A stretch of DNA of 64,000 nt from Acidobacteriota bacterium (GTDB taxonomy: Bacteria > Acidobacteriota > Vicinamibacteria > Vicinamibacterales > SCN-69-37), in assembly GCA_947467605.1 (NCBI GenBank), contig CANIII010000007.1, positions 1-64,000 on the forward strand. The letters are read 5' to 3'. Below are positions 47,260 to 56,328 of the stretch, one piece after another. The notes below the pieces were generated by a model that saw nothing but the letters and a program-made list of their open reading frames with translations, searched no databases and was not told the origin of the DNA. A program made the translations under genes and the position numbers. Numbering within the stretch: the stretch's first letter is position 1; each line of letters opens with the position of its first letter.

Positions 47260-49392
47260 CTAGTTCCGAAGTGTCTTGCCGGTCTTCAATGTGTGCGCGA
47301 TCCGCTCGAGCGTCTTCTGTTCACCACACAGGCTCAGGAAGCCCTCACGCTCGAGGTCGAGCAGTCGCTGCTCGGTCACGACGCCCGCCGATGGCAAATC
47401 GCCGCCCGCGAGCACGCGCGCGATCTTTCGACCGATGAGCGCGTCGTGGTCACTGATGCGGCCGGCGCGCCACGCGAGATGCACACCAAGCGAGAGCGTT
47501 GCGTACACGTCCGGGCCGCCGACCTTGATGTCAGTCCTGAACTGCGGTGGTTGATATCCGGCGCGCACGCGTTCGAGTGCGACGGCTTTCGCGTCGTTCA
47601 GGAGGAGATCGCGATTCATCGTCACACCGTCGACCTCGCGGAGATAGCCGATCTTGCGCGCATCGACGCCACTCGTGGCGACCTTTCCGAAGCCGATGAT
47701 CTCAAACGCCGTCTGCGGATTGCCCATGCGAATGAGCAGTTCTTTCGTGCCGCCGCCGGCGGGCAGAAGGCCCACGCCCACCTCAACGAGACCCATGTAC
47801 GTTTCTGCGGCCGCTTGCACACGATCAGCGTGCAGCCCCATTTCGCATCCGCCACCGAGCGTGAGCCCGGCGGGTGCGACCACCACCGGCACCGGCGAAG
47901 TTTTGAGCGCCATCATCGCGCCCTGGAAGGCGCGCACGATCATGTCGAGGTCGTCCCATTCACCCTCCTGCGCGGTCAGCAGCACCAGCATCAGGTTGGC
48001 GCCGGCGCAGAAGTTCACCGCGTCATTGGCTACGACCAGAGCGGAGAAGTTGGTGGCGGCCTCTGTGATGCCGGCGTGCAGCATTTCGATCGTGTCGCCG
48101 CCGATCGTGTTCATCTTGGAATGGAACTCGACGCACAGCACGCCGTCACCGATGTCGACGAGGCTCGCGCCCGGGTTCTTCTGCACGACACGGCTCCGTG
48201 AGAGCAGTGTCACCGGCGCCACTGCCTCGCCACGAAGCACGGCGATTGTCTCGAACGGGCCGAGCTCCCAGCCGAATCCATTCTTCATGGCCTGATCGGT
48301 GGACTCATGGTTGGCGAAGGGCGCGTGCGCGGCCGCGTAGTCGAGTGTGGGCGTCAGCGTCTCGCGGAGCAGTGCGCCGGCTTTGTCGTCGGCCGCCATC
48401 AGAAACCGCAGACGCTCGGCGAGCGTGTCCATGCCCTTGGCTGAGTCGAGCGAGGCGATCTTCACTTTGGCCGCGTCGCGATATTCGAACGTGCTGAGAT
48501 CAAGCGTCAGAATTGTTGTGCCGTCCGCGCTCTTTACTTTCTTGTAGAAGCCCTGACCCGCTTTGTCGCCGATGAGTCCACGCTCGAGCATTGCCTTCAC
48601 GAATGCCGGCAACACGAAGGCCTGGCCTTGTTCCGGTGGCAGCCGCCGCTCGAGGTCGGCGGCGACGTGCGCGAGGATGTCGAGGCCCGCAATGTCCATC
48701 GTGCGCAGCGTCGCGCTCTTCGGACGACCGATCGCCGGCCCGGTGATCGCGTCGATCTCTTCGATCGAGTACGCGCCCGAGGCCAGCGCATGCAGCAACC
48801 GAACGACACCGAAGATCCCGAGGTGATTGGCGATGAACGCTGGCGTGTCGGCCGCCGGCACGACGACCTTGCCGAGGCGACGCTCGATGAACGCGCTGAG
48901 CGTGGCTGCGACTGACGGGTCGGTGTCCGGTGTGGCGATCAATTCCACGAGGCGCAGGTAGCGCGGTGGGTTGAAGAAGTGCGTGCCGATCCAGTGCGCG
49001 CGGAATCCCGCTGAACGGCCCTCCGCAATGGCCGCGAGAGGAATACCCGACGTGTTCGACGACACGATCGTGTGCGCGGCACGCACCGCGTCCACACGCG
49101 CGAGCAGCGTCTGCTTCACGTCGAGTTTTTCGACGATCGCTTCAATGATCCAGTCAACACCGGAGAGCGGCGTCAGATCGTCGAAGCTGCCGGTGCGAAT
49201 CAGCGATACGTTCTCCGGAACGAAGAGCGGGGCCGGACTCATCTTCTTCAAGCGCGCCACGCTGACATCGGCGGCGTCCTTTGTGATGTCGAGCAAAACA
49301 ACAGGCACACCGGCGTTGGCCAGATGTGCTGCAATCTGCGACCCCATCACGCCAGCGCCAAGTACTGCAGCGGTTTGGATACGTTGTGTCAT
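47260..49392 (-). CDS. fadN: 3-hydroxyacyl-CoA dehydrogenase / enoyl-CoA hydratase fusion
   Basis: A 710-residue bifunctional beta-oxidation enzyme. The dehydrogenase comes first: NAD site VLGAGVMGSQIAAHLANAG (about 9-27), HFFNPPRYLRLVE with catalytic His, and the C-terminal helical domain. The hydratase/isomerase part follows (about 410-640), with AGANLMLVL and LTLGGGCEMGLHADRV oxyanion-hole loops. This order is the FadN type, opposite to E. coli FadB. Its ATG overlaps the fadR stop (ATGA). Confidence 0.93.
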   Translation of the reverse strand: MTQRIQTAAVLGAGVMGSQIAAHLANAGVPVVLLDITKDAADVSVARLKKMSPAPLFVPENVSLIRTGSFDDLTPLSGVDWIIEAIVEKLDVKQTLLARVDAVRAAHTIVSSNTSGIPLAAIAEGRSAGFRAHWIGTHFFNPPRYLRLVELIATPDTDPSVAATLSAFIERRLGKVVVPAADTPAFIANHLGIFGVVRLLHALASGAYSIEEIDAITGPAIGRPKSATLRTMDIAGLDILAHVAADLERRLPPEQGQAFVLPAFVKAMLERGLIGDKAGQGFYKKVKSADGTTILTLDLSTFEYRDAAKVKIASLDSAKGMDTLAERLRFLMAADDKAGALLRETLTPTLDYAAAHAPFANHESTDQAMKNGFGWELGPFETIAVLRGEAVAPVTLLSRSRVVQKNPGASLVDIGDGVLCVEFHSKMNTIGGDTIEMLHAGITEAATNFSALVVANDAVNFCAGANLMLVLLTAQEGEWDDLDMIVRAFQGAMMALKTSPVPVVVAPAGLTLGGGCEMGLHADRVQAAAETYMGLVEVGVGLLPAGGGTKELLIRMGNPQTAFEIIGFGKVATSGVDARKIGYLREVDGVTMNRDLLLNDAKAVALERVRAGYQPPQFRTDIKVGGPDVYATLSLGVHLAWRAGRISDHDALIGRKIARVLAGGDLPSAGVVTEQRLLDLEREGFLSLCGEQKTLERIAHTLKTGKTLRN

Positions 49393-49991
49393 GGTTGGTT
49401 GCCCTTCGCTTCGAGTCCGCCGAGCAGTAGATTCATCACTGGCTCGGCGTCATCTTCGAGTTGGTATTCACGTTCGCTGAGAATCCAGTTGGTGGCCATT
49501 TCATCGAGGGCGCCGAAGATCACTTTGGCTGCCAGCGTCGGATTGATGTCCGAGCGGAACTGCCCGTCGCGCTGGCCGTCGACGATGACGTCGCGGAGTA
49601 GGCCGAGGTAGTCGCGCAGGCTCGAGGTCGAGAGGCGCGCCATAAACTTCGTGCTCTGTCGCAGCTCGATCTGAAACACCACCGCGAGCTGCCGATCGCG
49701 GCCAAGGCGGGCCAAATGCACGTGCGCAATGTGGCGCAGGCGCTCCACCGGGGTGGCCGCGTGATTCAGGGATTGGAGTGCGGCCCGGCCCTCGGCGATC
49801 GCGTCGCGCATGGTGCGGTCGAAGAGGGAGAGCAGGAGGTCGTCCTTGCTCTTGAAGTACAGGTACACGGTACCGGCAGCGACGCCGGCGCGTTTGGCGA
49901 CGTCAGCAACCTGGGCTGAAAAGAAACCCCGTTTGGCGAAGACTTTGGTGGCCGCGTCGAGGATGCGGTCCCGTTTGTCTGGGGGATTCAT
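49389..49991 (-). CDS. fadR: TetR-family repressor, FadR-like
   Basis: A 200-residue regulator. The TetR HTH is at about residues 12-55 (ILDAATKVFAKRGFFSAQVADVAKRAGVAAGTVYLYFKSKDDLL), ending in the KSKDDLL turn typical of the Bacillus FadR group. The C-terminal ligand domain would bind long-chain acyl-CoA by family analogy. It starts the operon with fadN, the hydrolase, fadA and fadE, and a perfect palindrome of FadR type lies 7 bp upstream of its start codon. Expected role: repression of beta-oxidation, relieved by acyl-CoA. Confidence 0.9.
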   Translation of the reverse strand: MNPPDKRDRILDAATKVFAKRGFFSAQVADVAKRAGVAAGTVYLYFKSKDDLLLSLFDRTMRDAIAEGRAALQSLNHAATPVERLRHIAHVHLARLGRDRQLAVVFQIELRQSTKFMARLSTSSLRDYLGLLRDVIVDGQRDGQFRSDINPTLAAKVIFGALDEMATNWILSEREYQLEDDAEPVMNLLLGGLEAKGNQP

Positions 49992-49998
49992 CAGTAAA

Positions 49999-50016
49999 TG
50001 AATGATCGTTCATTCA
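49999..50016. promoter_or_regulatory. FadR-type operator palindrome
   Basis: TGAATGA-TCGT-TCATTCA is a perfect 7-bp inverted repeat with a 4-bp centre. It has the form TGAATGA-N4-TCATTCA that I recall for the Bacillus subtilis FadR box. It sits 7 bp before the fadR start codon and would cover the transcription start. The rest of the 122-bp gap to csoR holds no other clear site. Confidence 0.75.
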
Positions 50017-50113
50017 GTTAATAATCGCAAGAGGGCAACCTGAAAATATCCTGAACACTAAACACTCGTTCGGTTCCCGCCGTATTCGGTGAATTAGCCT
50101 CTCAAGGAGATCC

Positions 50114-50389
50114 ATGTTGGACGACTCGCAACAGCAGACCCTCGTCACGCGACTGAACCGTATTGAGGGCCAGATTCGCGGAATCCGCCGAATGGTGCAG
50201 GAACCCCGCCTGTGCATCGAGATCCTGCAGCAACTGGCCGCCGCCGAGGCCGCCCTCAATCGCATCAGCCTCGCCGTCTTCAAGCACCACGTCGACACGT
50301 GCGTGCCCGAAGGCGCCAACCTCGGTCCTGAGGAGACACGCAAGCGCCTGACCGAGCTGGTCGACATCTTCGATCGGTTCTCGAAATAG
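50114..50389 (+). CDS. csoR: CsoR/RcnR-family metal-sensing repressor
   Basis: A 91-residue all-helical repressor (DUF156). The metal site Cys34, His59, Cys63 has the spacing of the Cu(I) C-H-C site of CsoR. The N-terminal RLNRIEGQIRGIRRMV is the DNA-contacting family signature. AAGGAGA precedes ATG by a few bases. CsoR normally represses copA/copZ, but no copper transporter is adjacent; the next gene is a TonB receptor 156 bp away. The metal assignment rests only on three residues. Confidence 0.85.
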   Translation: MLDDSQQQTLVTRLNRIEGQIRGIRRMVQEPRLCIEILQQLAAAEAALNRISLAVFKHHVDTCVPEGANLGPEETRKRLTELVDIFDRFSK

Positions 50390-50470
50390 TCCAACTTCGG
50401 CGTCCAACTCCTTGGATCGCTAAACCGAATGGCCGTATTTTGGGGCAGTTGTGGGCCCGTAACTCTCTTA

Positions 50471-50501
50471 TTTACAAAAACTTCACGACATGTTCGATAA
50501 T
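50471..50501 (+). promoter_or_regulatory. Candidate promoter of the TonB receptor
   Basis: TTTACA (50471-50476) and GATAAT (50496-50501) are spaced by 19 bp in the only AT-rich part of the 156-bp gap. A strong ribosome site GGAGGA (50535-50540) lies 5 nt before ATG 50546. Unlike many genes here, this one has a conventional leader of about 35-40 nt. Confidence 0.45.
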
Positions 50502-50545
50502 GGGCGCACGTAAGTTTGTTACCACGTGATTAATGGAGGAAGTAC

Positions 50546-53419
50546 ATGAATAGCAGACTGGTGAAAGTCGTCCTGGCTGCCCTGTTCCTCGCAGTGTTCG
50601 CCCTTCCCGCTTCGGCGCAGGTTTACACGGGACGTATTGACGTCACCGCTGTGGACAGCACCGGGGCGGTGTTGCCGGGTGTCTCTGTCGAGATCGGTGG
50701 CATTCAGAAAGCAATGGCAGTGACGGATGCGCGCGGTGAAGCGCACTTCCTGAATCTGGCTCCCGGTAAATACATGGTCACCGCCACCCTCAAGGGTTTC
50801 GGCGATTACAAGAACTTAGATGTACAGGTCGGCGCGGGTGGCGGCGTCACACTCAAGGCTTCCATGTCGGTCGCTGGCGTGTCCGCGACTGAAACGGTCA
50901 AAGCCGAAACACCGATGCTCGACGTGAAGAAAGATGCAATCTCGACGACCGTGTCGCTCGACGAATTGCAGAAGATCCCGTCGTCGCGCGACCCGTGGGT
51001 CGTGCTCCAGACGGTTCCCGGCATCATCGTCGACCGCGTGAACGTTGGCGGCGCCGAGTCGGGTCAGCAGTCAAGCTTCCAGGCCAAGGGCGCATCGGGC
51101 GCGGACAACACCTGGAACATGGACGGCATCGCCATTACGGACATGTCGGCCACGGGTTCATCCCCGACCTACTACGACTTCGACATGTTCTCGGAAATGA
51201 ACGTCACGACCGGCGGTGCCGATGTGACGACGGCGACGCCAGGTGTGTCGCTGAACTTCGTGCTGCGCAGTGGCACGAACTCACTGAAGGGCTCCGGCCG
51301 TTACTACTGGGAAGGCAACAAGACCCAGTCGAACAACGTGGTCGGCGGCGACGTGGCCGGCATTCTGGGCAGCTACAACCGCATGAAGGAAATGACCGAC
51401 TTCGGTGGTGAAGCGGGCGGCCCGATCGTCAAGAACCGCCTCTTCGTGTGGGGTTCATACGGCAAGACGCATCCCCAGCTCCAGATTTTCACGAAGGACG
51501 CGGTCAACATCGGCAAGTACATCCAGACGTCTGCCGACGAGACGCGCCTCGAGAACTACTCCGGCAAAGCCGTCGCCGAACTCAACAGCAAGACGCGCGC
51601 GTCGTTCACCTACTTCCGCGGCAACAAGCAGAAGTTCGGTCGTGGCGCCGGCGCGACCCGCCCTGACGAAACCACGATGAATCAGACGGGGCCGTCGCAG
51701 TTGTTCAAGGGCGAAGTCAACCTCACGCTGTCCAATGCCCTCTACGTCACGGCTCGTTACGCCCACTTCAAGAATGGCTTCTCGTTGACGCCCCGCAGCG
51801 GCAACAAGACGACGCAGGCGTACCTGGACGACAGCGGCGTGTGGCACAACAACTTCTACTTCTACAGCACCGATCGCCCGCAGGACACGGTCTCGGCTGA
51901 CGGCAACTACTTCGCGGGCAACAACGAGTTCAAGTTCGGTTTCTCGTACCGCAAGGTGAGCGTCACGTCGTCGACCAGCTGGGCGGGCGGCGCGATCTAC
52001 CTCGCGAACGGCAACCCGAACTACATCGCCGAGCTCGTGCGTGACCACAACCCGAACGGCAGCGCGAAGTACTACAGCGGCTACCTGCAGGATACGTTCA
52101 CCAAGGATCGCCTCACGGCGAACCTCGGCGTGCGCTGGGATTATCAGGCGGCGTCGCTTGGCGAGATCTCGGATCCGGCCAATGCGTTTGTGCCGAACCT
52201 GCTGCCGGCCTTGAAGGGCACGGCGGTCAGCAACGCGATCACGTGGAACACGCTCTCGCCGCGCATCGGTTTGACGTACGCGCTCGACGAGTCACGTCGA
52301 ACGCTGCTGCGGGCCAGCTACTCGCGGTTTGCGTCGCAGATGGCGTCGGGTGCCGCCACGGTGCTGAGCACGGTGCAGTACTCGTACATCTACTTCTACG
52401 GCACCGACAAGAACGGTGACCGTCAGGTGCAGGCGAGCGAGCTCACCGGCAACCTCAACACGGGTGCCGGTAACGCGGGCTACGTGGGCTTCAACATCGC
52501 CAACCCGACGTCGGCCACCACACCGAACAAGATTGGCAGCTACAAGACGCCGATGACCGACGAGATCGTGTTCGGCGCGGATCGTCAGATCATGCGCGAC
52601 CTCTCACTGAGTGGCTCGTTCACGTGGCGTAAATACACAAACTTCGTGTGGAACCCGCTGACAGGCGTCGACGGCAACGACTACACGGTGGCCGGGTCAA
52701 CCTCGGCGACCTCGTCGCTTGTGGGGCCGTACTCGGTGAATTTCTACAAGATCAACCCGTCGGCCGTGCCGGCCGACAGCGGCCACACGTACTCCACGCG
52801 TCCGGACTACTACCAGACGTACAAGGGTCTCGAGTTCGCGGCGACCAAGCGCATGAGCAACAACTGGTTCGCGCGCATGGCGTGGTCGACGAACGTGCAC
52901 CGTGAGTACTTCGACAGCCCCGCGGGCCAGGGCGATCCCACACCGGGACCGGCCAGCCCGAATATCAACGGCGGCCTCGTCGTGCGTCAGACCGGCGGCA
53001 GCGGCAAGAGCTCGATCTACATGGTGCTCCCGAAGCAGCAGTTCATCTTCAACATGGGCTACCAGCTGCCGTTCGGCATCACGACCGGCATCAACTACCT
53101 CTTCCGCAACGGCTACTCGCAGCCCTACTTCCGCAGCCGCGTGGCGACGGGTGATGTGCTGAGCGCCAGCAAGAGCGTGCTGGTCGTTGGTGGCGCTGAC
53201 TGGTACACGTTGCCGAGCGTGCACTCGCTCGACGCGCGTATCGGCAAGGAAGCGAAGATGGGCCGCGCGACGATCAACATCGACGTCGACGCGTTCAACG
53301 TGCTGAACGTCGCGACGACGCTCGGCAAGCAGTATGACCTCCGTCTCGCGACGGTCGGTCAGGTGCTCGAGATCATCAACCCGCGCATCGTGCGCTTCGG
53401 CATCCGGGTCGGCTTCTAA
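50546..53419 (+). CDS. TonB-dependent receptor with N-terminal carboxypeptidase-regulatory-like domain
   Basis: A 957-residue outer-membrane receptor. A signal peptide (ending PASAQ) is followed by a beta-sandwich carboxypeptidase-regulatory-like domain (about 28-110: RIDVTAVDSTGAVLPGVSVEIG). A plug domain (about 125-240: ELQKIPSSRDPWVVLQTVPGI, TWNMDGIAITD) and a beta-barrel end with the aromatic-final RIVRFGIRVGF. This is the acidobacterial SusC-like layout for importing large substrates. Residues 621-632 (DKNGDRQVQASE) match an EF-hand loop. No SusD partner is adjacent. The gene ends at a strong terminator; the substrate is unknown. Confidence 0.93.
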   Translation: MNSRLVKVVLAALFLAVFALPASAQVYTGRIDVTAVDSTGAVLPGVSVEIGGIQKAMAVTDARGEAHFLNLAPGKYMVTATLKGFGDYKNLDVQVGAGGGVTLKASMSVAGVSATETVKAETPMLDVKKDAISTTVSLDELQKIPSSRDPWVVLQTVPGIIVDRVNVGGAESGQQSSFQAKGASGADNTWNMDGIAITDMSATGSSPTYYDFDMFSEMNVTTGGADVTTATPGVSLNFVLRSGTNSLKGSGRYYWEGNKTQSNNVVGGDVAGILGSYNRMKEMTDFGGEAGGPIVKNRLFVWGSYGKTHPQLQIFTKDAVNIGKYIQTSADETRLENYSGKAVAELNSKTRASFTYFRGNKQKFGRGAGATRPDETTMNQTGPSQLFKGEVNLTLSNALYVTARYAHFKNGFSLTPRSGNKTTQAYLDDSGVWHNNFYFYSTDRPQDTVSADGNYFAGNNEFKFGFSYRKVSVTSSTSWAGGAIYLANGNPNYIAELVRDHNPNGSAKYYSGYLQDTFTKDRLTANLGVRWDYQAASLGEISDPANAFVPNLLPALKGTAVSNAITWNTLSPRIGLTYALDESRRTLLRASYSRFASQMASGAATVLSTVQYSYIYFYGTDKNGDRQVQASELTGNLNTGAGNAGYVGFNIANPTSATTPNKIGSYKTPMTDEIVFGADRQIMRDLSLSGSFTWRKYTNFVWNPLTGVDGNDYTVAGSTSATSSLVGPYSVNFYKINPSAVPADSGHTYSTRPDYYQTYKGLEFAATKRMSNNWFARMAWSTNVHREYFDSPAGQGDPTPGPASPNINGGLVVRQTGGSGKSSIYMVLPKQQFIFNMGYQLPFGITTGINYLFRNGYSQPYFRSRVATGDVLSASKSVLVVGGADWYTLPSVHSLDARIGKEAKMGRATINIDVDAFNVLNVATTLGKQYDLRLATVGQVLEIINPRIVRFGIRVGF

Positions 53420-53452
53420 GCCGACGCAGGTCCGACGCGAGTAAGACACATG

Positions 53453-53484
53453 GGGCGGCCTCCTTCGGGAGGCCGCCCTTTTTT
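53453..53484 (+). terminator. Rho-independent terminator after the TonB receptor
   Basis: GGGCGGCCTCC (53453-53463) pairs perfectly with GGAGGCCGCCC (53468-53478) around a TTCG tetraloop and is followed by six T (53479-53484). It ends the receptor transcript 33 bp after the stop codon. There is no T-run on the other strand, so it is not bidirectional, although the convergent VWA gene ends only 3 bp away. Confidence 0.92.
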
Positions 53485-53486
53485 GT

Positions 53487-55568
53487 CTATTTCCAATCGA
53501 GGACCGCGATCGCGTCCTTCGCGTCTTTCTCGAACGGTCCGCCGAGGGTGAGGTAGTGGCGGTATGCCGCGAGCGCGTGCTGGCGGTCTTCCTCGCCGAT
53601 GGCGGAAGGCGAGGGGAGCCTGGCGGCGGCGACGTTCTGTTGCAGGCGAAGGTAGCGCAGTTGATAGGACCGGCCGAGATTGAAGAAGGCGAGGCTGTCG
53701 GCCGGCTTCGCGATCGTGATGCGTGTGAAGACGTCGATCGCATCATCGAGCGCGCCGCGTTTGACGAGGAGCGTGCCCAGCGCGTTTTGCGGTTCAGGTT
53801 CGGTGGGCCAGCGAGCGGCGGCGTTGCGGAGGATGCCGAGCGCATCTGAACTGCGGCCGAGACTGATATAGGCGTCGGCCAGATCGAAATACACCGGCAT
53901 GAACTCCGGAACCTTCGCGCGGACGGTGTCCCACGCGACGACTGCGGCGTCGTACTGCCCGAGCGCGTATGACGCGAATCCAAGCGCGTACGAGACCCAC
54001 GGGGCGGCCTTGCCAGTCGCAACGGCCGCAGACAACTTCTCGCGTGCCACAGCCACATCCCCGAGCGCATACGCATCCCAGCCAGCATCAGCCAGGGACT
54101 TCACGTCTGCGGATTCCCTCGCACCGGGAGAGACTCTCGTGAGCGAGGCGACGTTCTTGTCGGAGTTTGGACGAAAACGCGTTGGTGCAACGCTGGTCGG
54201 CGGCGTGTTCTCCAGAGCGCTGGCCGGTGGTGTGCTGTTCGGCGCTCTGGTCGGCACTGTCGGGGCCGTGCTTGCTGGAACCGAACCCCCAGGCGAAACC
54301 CCCGGAACTGCTATGTATCCCTTCCGCGCTCTAACCGTGACGTCGGGTCTTGTCACTTTCACAGTGATGCCGTGGTATTTCCCGTCCATCGGCCGCGTCG
54401 GCGCATAGCCGAGGACGTAGTACGTGCCCGCGGCCATGGCAATGATGTCGATGCCGGGCTTGAGGTCGTTGCGGTTCATGATGATCTCACCGCCGGTGTC
54501 GATCGCGAGACTCGACAACACGTCGGCGTTGGCGTCACCGGAGATTGATGAGAGATCTCCGGCGGCCGTTAGCGGTTGCATGCCCATCATGCTCTGCGTG
54601 CGCGGATCACGGCCGAGCCCGCGCGCGTCAAGCGTCGAGAACCGCACGTCATTGCGTGCCGCGAGCGTGACGACATCCTTCAGGCGCTCCATGAGCTCGC
54701 CCGTGAAGAATCCATCAGAGAACACCAGCACGTTCTTGCTGCCGGGCAATCGGCCCAGGCCATTGGCGAGCGTCTGAAACGTCGCCAGCGAGAGAGCCGA
54801 GTCGCGCTGCACGGCCGACGCAATCTCTCTGGACTTCGCTTCCACCTGTTGCCGCACCGGCTCGTCGCCGGCCGGCCCCTGGCAATCGGACGGCTGTTCA
54901 CTGCATGCCCGTTGCACGACGCGCGTCGTGGTCTCGCGGTCCATGCGCGCAATCGCCACACCCTCGGCCTCGTCGATGAAACGAGGGAACGTGCGCATGT
55001 CGTTATAGCGCGAAAGATTCGGCCCCTTCATGGCGTCCATGGCCTTCAGTAACGCGGCCTTGTCCGTATCGATCTTGTTGTTGAGCATCGTGCCGCCGGC
55101 GACGATCCCGACGAGGTCGGCCGAGGCGATGTGTTCTCTCAGAAAACTTTCAACGGCCGCACGCGAGCGTTTGTAACCGTCAGCAGACAAGTGCGTCAGG
55201 TCAAAGACGAAGACCAAAACTCGTGGGCGAAGTTCACGGCGCACCGGTTCGCCAGAGACTGACGGGGGGTCGAAAGGGCGCGAGGGTTCGTCGGGCTTCG
55301 CTCGGGGTTGGGTTCCTCGAACAAACGCGGGGTCCGACGACACCAGATAGATCGTCTGCACCGGCTGTGACTGGCCGTCTTCGACAATTTGAAAATCGGC
55401 CGCCGTGAGGTTCGTGACGGGCTGGCCGCTCTTGTCGTACACAGACGCTTCGACGGCGATAATGTTTGCCGCGGCGCGAAACGGCACCTGCTGCGCGGTG
55501 GCGTTGCGCGCGGCCGCCAGCGCGATGAGGGCAACGAGCGCGAACCTACTTGATCTCGCTGACGACAA
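53487..55568 (-). CDS. Acidobacterial VWFA-domain protein with TPR repeats
   Basis: A 693-residue extracytoplasmic protein. A signal peptide (FALVALIALAAARNATAQ) leads to a small beta-domain (VEASVYDKSGQPVTNLTAADFQIVEDG) characteristic of acidobacterial VWFA-related proteins. A von Willebrand A domain follows (RPRVLVFVFDLTHLSADGY to about 420), then a Ser/Thr/Pro-rich linker and C-terminal TPRs (about 520-690). The frame opens at 55616; TTG 55568 is preferred because AGAAGG lies 6 nt before it and the signal peptide follows. It overlaps the PD40 gene by 23 nt. Such proteins likely assemble other proteins in the periplasm; no substrate is known. Confidence 0.87.
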   Translation of the reverse strand: MSSARSSRFALVALIALAAARNATAQQVPFRAAANIIAVEASVYDKSGQPVTNLTAADFQIVEDGQSQPVQTIYLVSSDPAFVRGTQPRAKPDEPSRPFDPPSVSGEPVRRELRPRVLVFVFDLTHLSADGYKRSRAAVESFLREHIASADLVGIVAGGTMLNNKIDTDKAALLKAMDAMKGPNLSRYNDMRTFPRFIDEAEGVAIARMDRETTTRVVQRACSEQPSDCQGPAGDEPVRQQVEAKSREIASAVQRDSALSLATFQTLANGLGRLPGSKNVLVFSDGFFTGELMERLKDVVTLAARNDVRFSTLDARGLGRDPRTQSMMGMQPLTAAGDLSSISGDANADVLSSLAIDTGGEIIMNRNDLKPGIDIIAMAAGTYYVLGYAPTRPMDGKYHGITVKVTRPDVTVRARKGYIAVPGVSPGGSVPASTAPTVPTRAPNSTPPASALENTPPTSVAPTRFRPNSDKNVASLTRVSPGARESADVKSLADAGWDAYALGDVAVAREKLSAAVATGKAAPWVSYALGFASYALGQYDAAVVAWDTVRAKVPEFMPVYFDLADAYISLGRSSDALGILRNAAARWPTEPEPQNALGTLLVKRGALDDAIDVFTRITIAKPADSLAFFNLGRSYQLRYLRLQQNVAAARLPSPSAIGEEDRQHALAAYRHYLTLGGPFEKDAKDAIAVLDWK

Positions 55569-56328
55569 GGACGGCCTTCTTGCCACGCACTTCGAGCCAA
55601 GCGAGCTTCTTCGCATCGTTCGAGAAACTCGGCACGTAGACGCCCTTCGTATCGGAGATCTTCTGCTTCGCGCCCGACTTGTCCATCACCATCAACTGGC
55701 GATTGTTGGGTTCGGCATACGCAATCAGCCCGGTGCCACGTGGACCCCATCCAAAACTCTGGCCCGGCACGATCGGTTGATTCAGCCACTCACCGACCAC
55801 CTGCCCCTTGAGCCGCATGATGTTGGCCGTGCCTGATTGCGATTGCTGCGCCACGGCGGCGACCGATTCCGCAGAGATCGTCCCTGCAGAGCCTGACGAA
55901 TCGCCGGTGGTGCCGCCGCGCGCATAGTCGCCGCCCATCGGCAAGGCCGTGGCCGAGTTGCGCCGCTGCTCAGTGGCCAGCTCGATGATGAACGCGTCAT
56001 CGCCCGGCGCAGACTTCCACGACTTCCAGTTGTAGTACTCCGCCGCCCATGCCGGTTCCGCATCGACTTGCTTCAGATCGCCCGTCGCCGCGCTGATCGT
56101 GTAGTGAAACAGCTCTTTCGGGAGTGCGTCGACCTTGAGCTCCGCCGTCTGCAAGTACAGCTGCGTGTTGTCAGCGTTCCAGGCGAGCCGACGAATGACG
56201 CCCTTGAGTTTGCTGACCTCGAATTCCGCCACCGTTCTTGGTGTGAGTGTCAACGCGTTGGCCGCGACCGGGCCTGTTGTTGACTGCGGAAGGATTGACA
56301 GTGCGAGAGTGAGCAGTAGGGTCGTCAT
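55546..56328 (-). CDS. Exported PD40/TolB-like protein
   Basis: A 260-residue protein with a signal peptide (MTTLLLTLALSILPQ). It has two recognisable propeller-type blades, RRLAWNADNTQLYLQT and YVPSFSNDAKKLAWLEVRGKKAVLV, with a Ser/Gly-rich insertion between (about 125-160). The frame is open to 56544, but ATG 56328 overlaps the upstream VWA-TPR stop (ATGA). It is sandwiched between two VWA-TPR genes and coupled to both, so it is probably part of the same assembly. Confidence 0.8.
   Translation of the reverse strand: MTTLLLTLALSILPQSTTGPVAANALTLTPRTVAEFEVSKLKGVIRRLAWNADNTQLYLQTAELKVDALPKELFHYTISAATGDLKQVDAEPAWAAEYYNWKSWKSAPGDDAFIIELATEQRRNSATALPMGGDYARGGTTGDSSGSAGTISAESVAAVAQQSQSGTANIMRLKGQVVGEWLNQPIVPGQSFGWGPRGTGLIAYAEPNNRQLMVMDKSGAKQKISDTKGVYVPSFSNDAKKLAWLEVRGKKAVLVVSEIK

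Noticed and set aside
50402-50420. TCCAA-CTCC-TTGGA as a terminator for csoR
   Set aside because: Only a 5-bp stem and no T-run follows.
53453-53484. Bidirectional terminator serving both convergent genes
   Set aside because: The hairpin is followed by T residues only on the plus strand; the minus-strand reading has no T-run.
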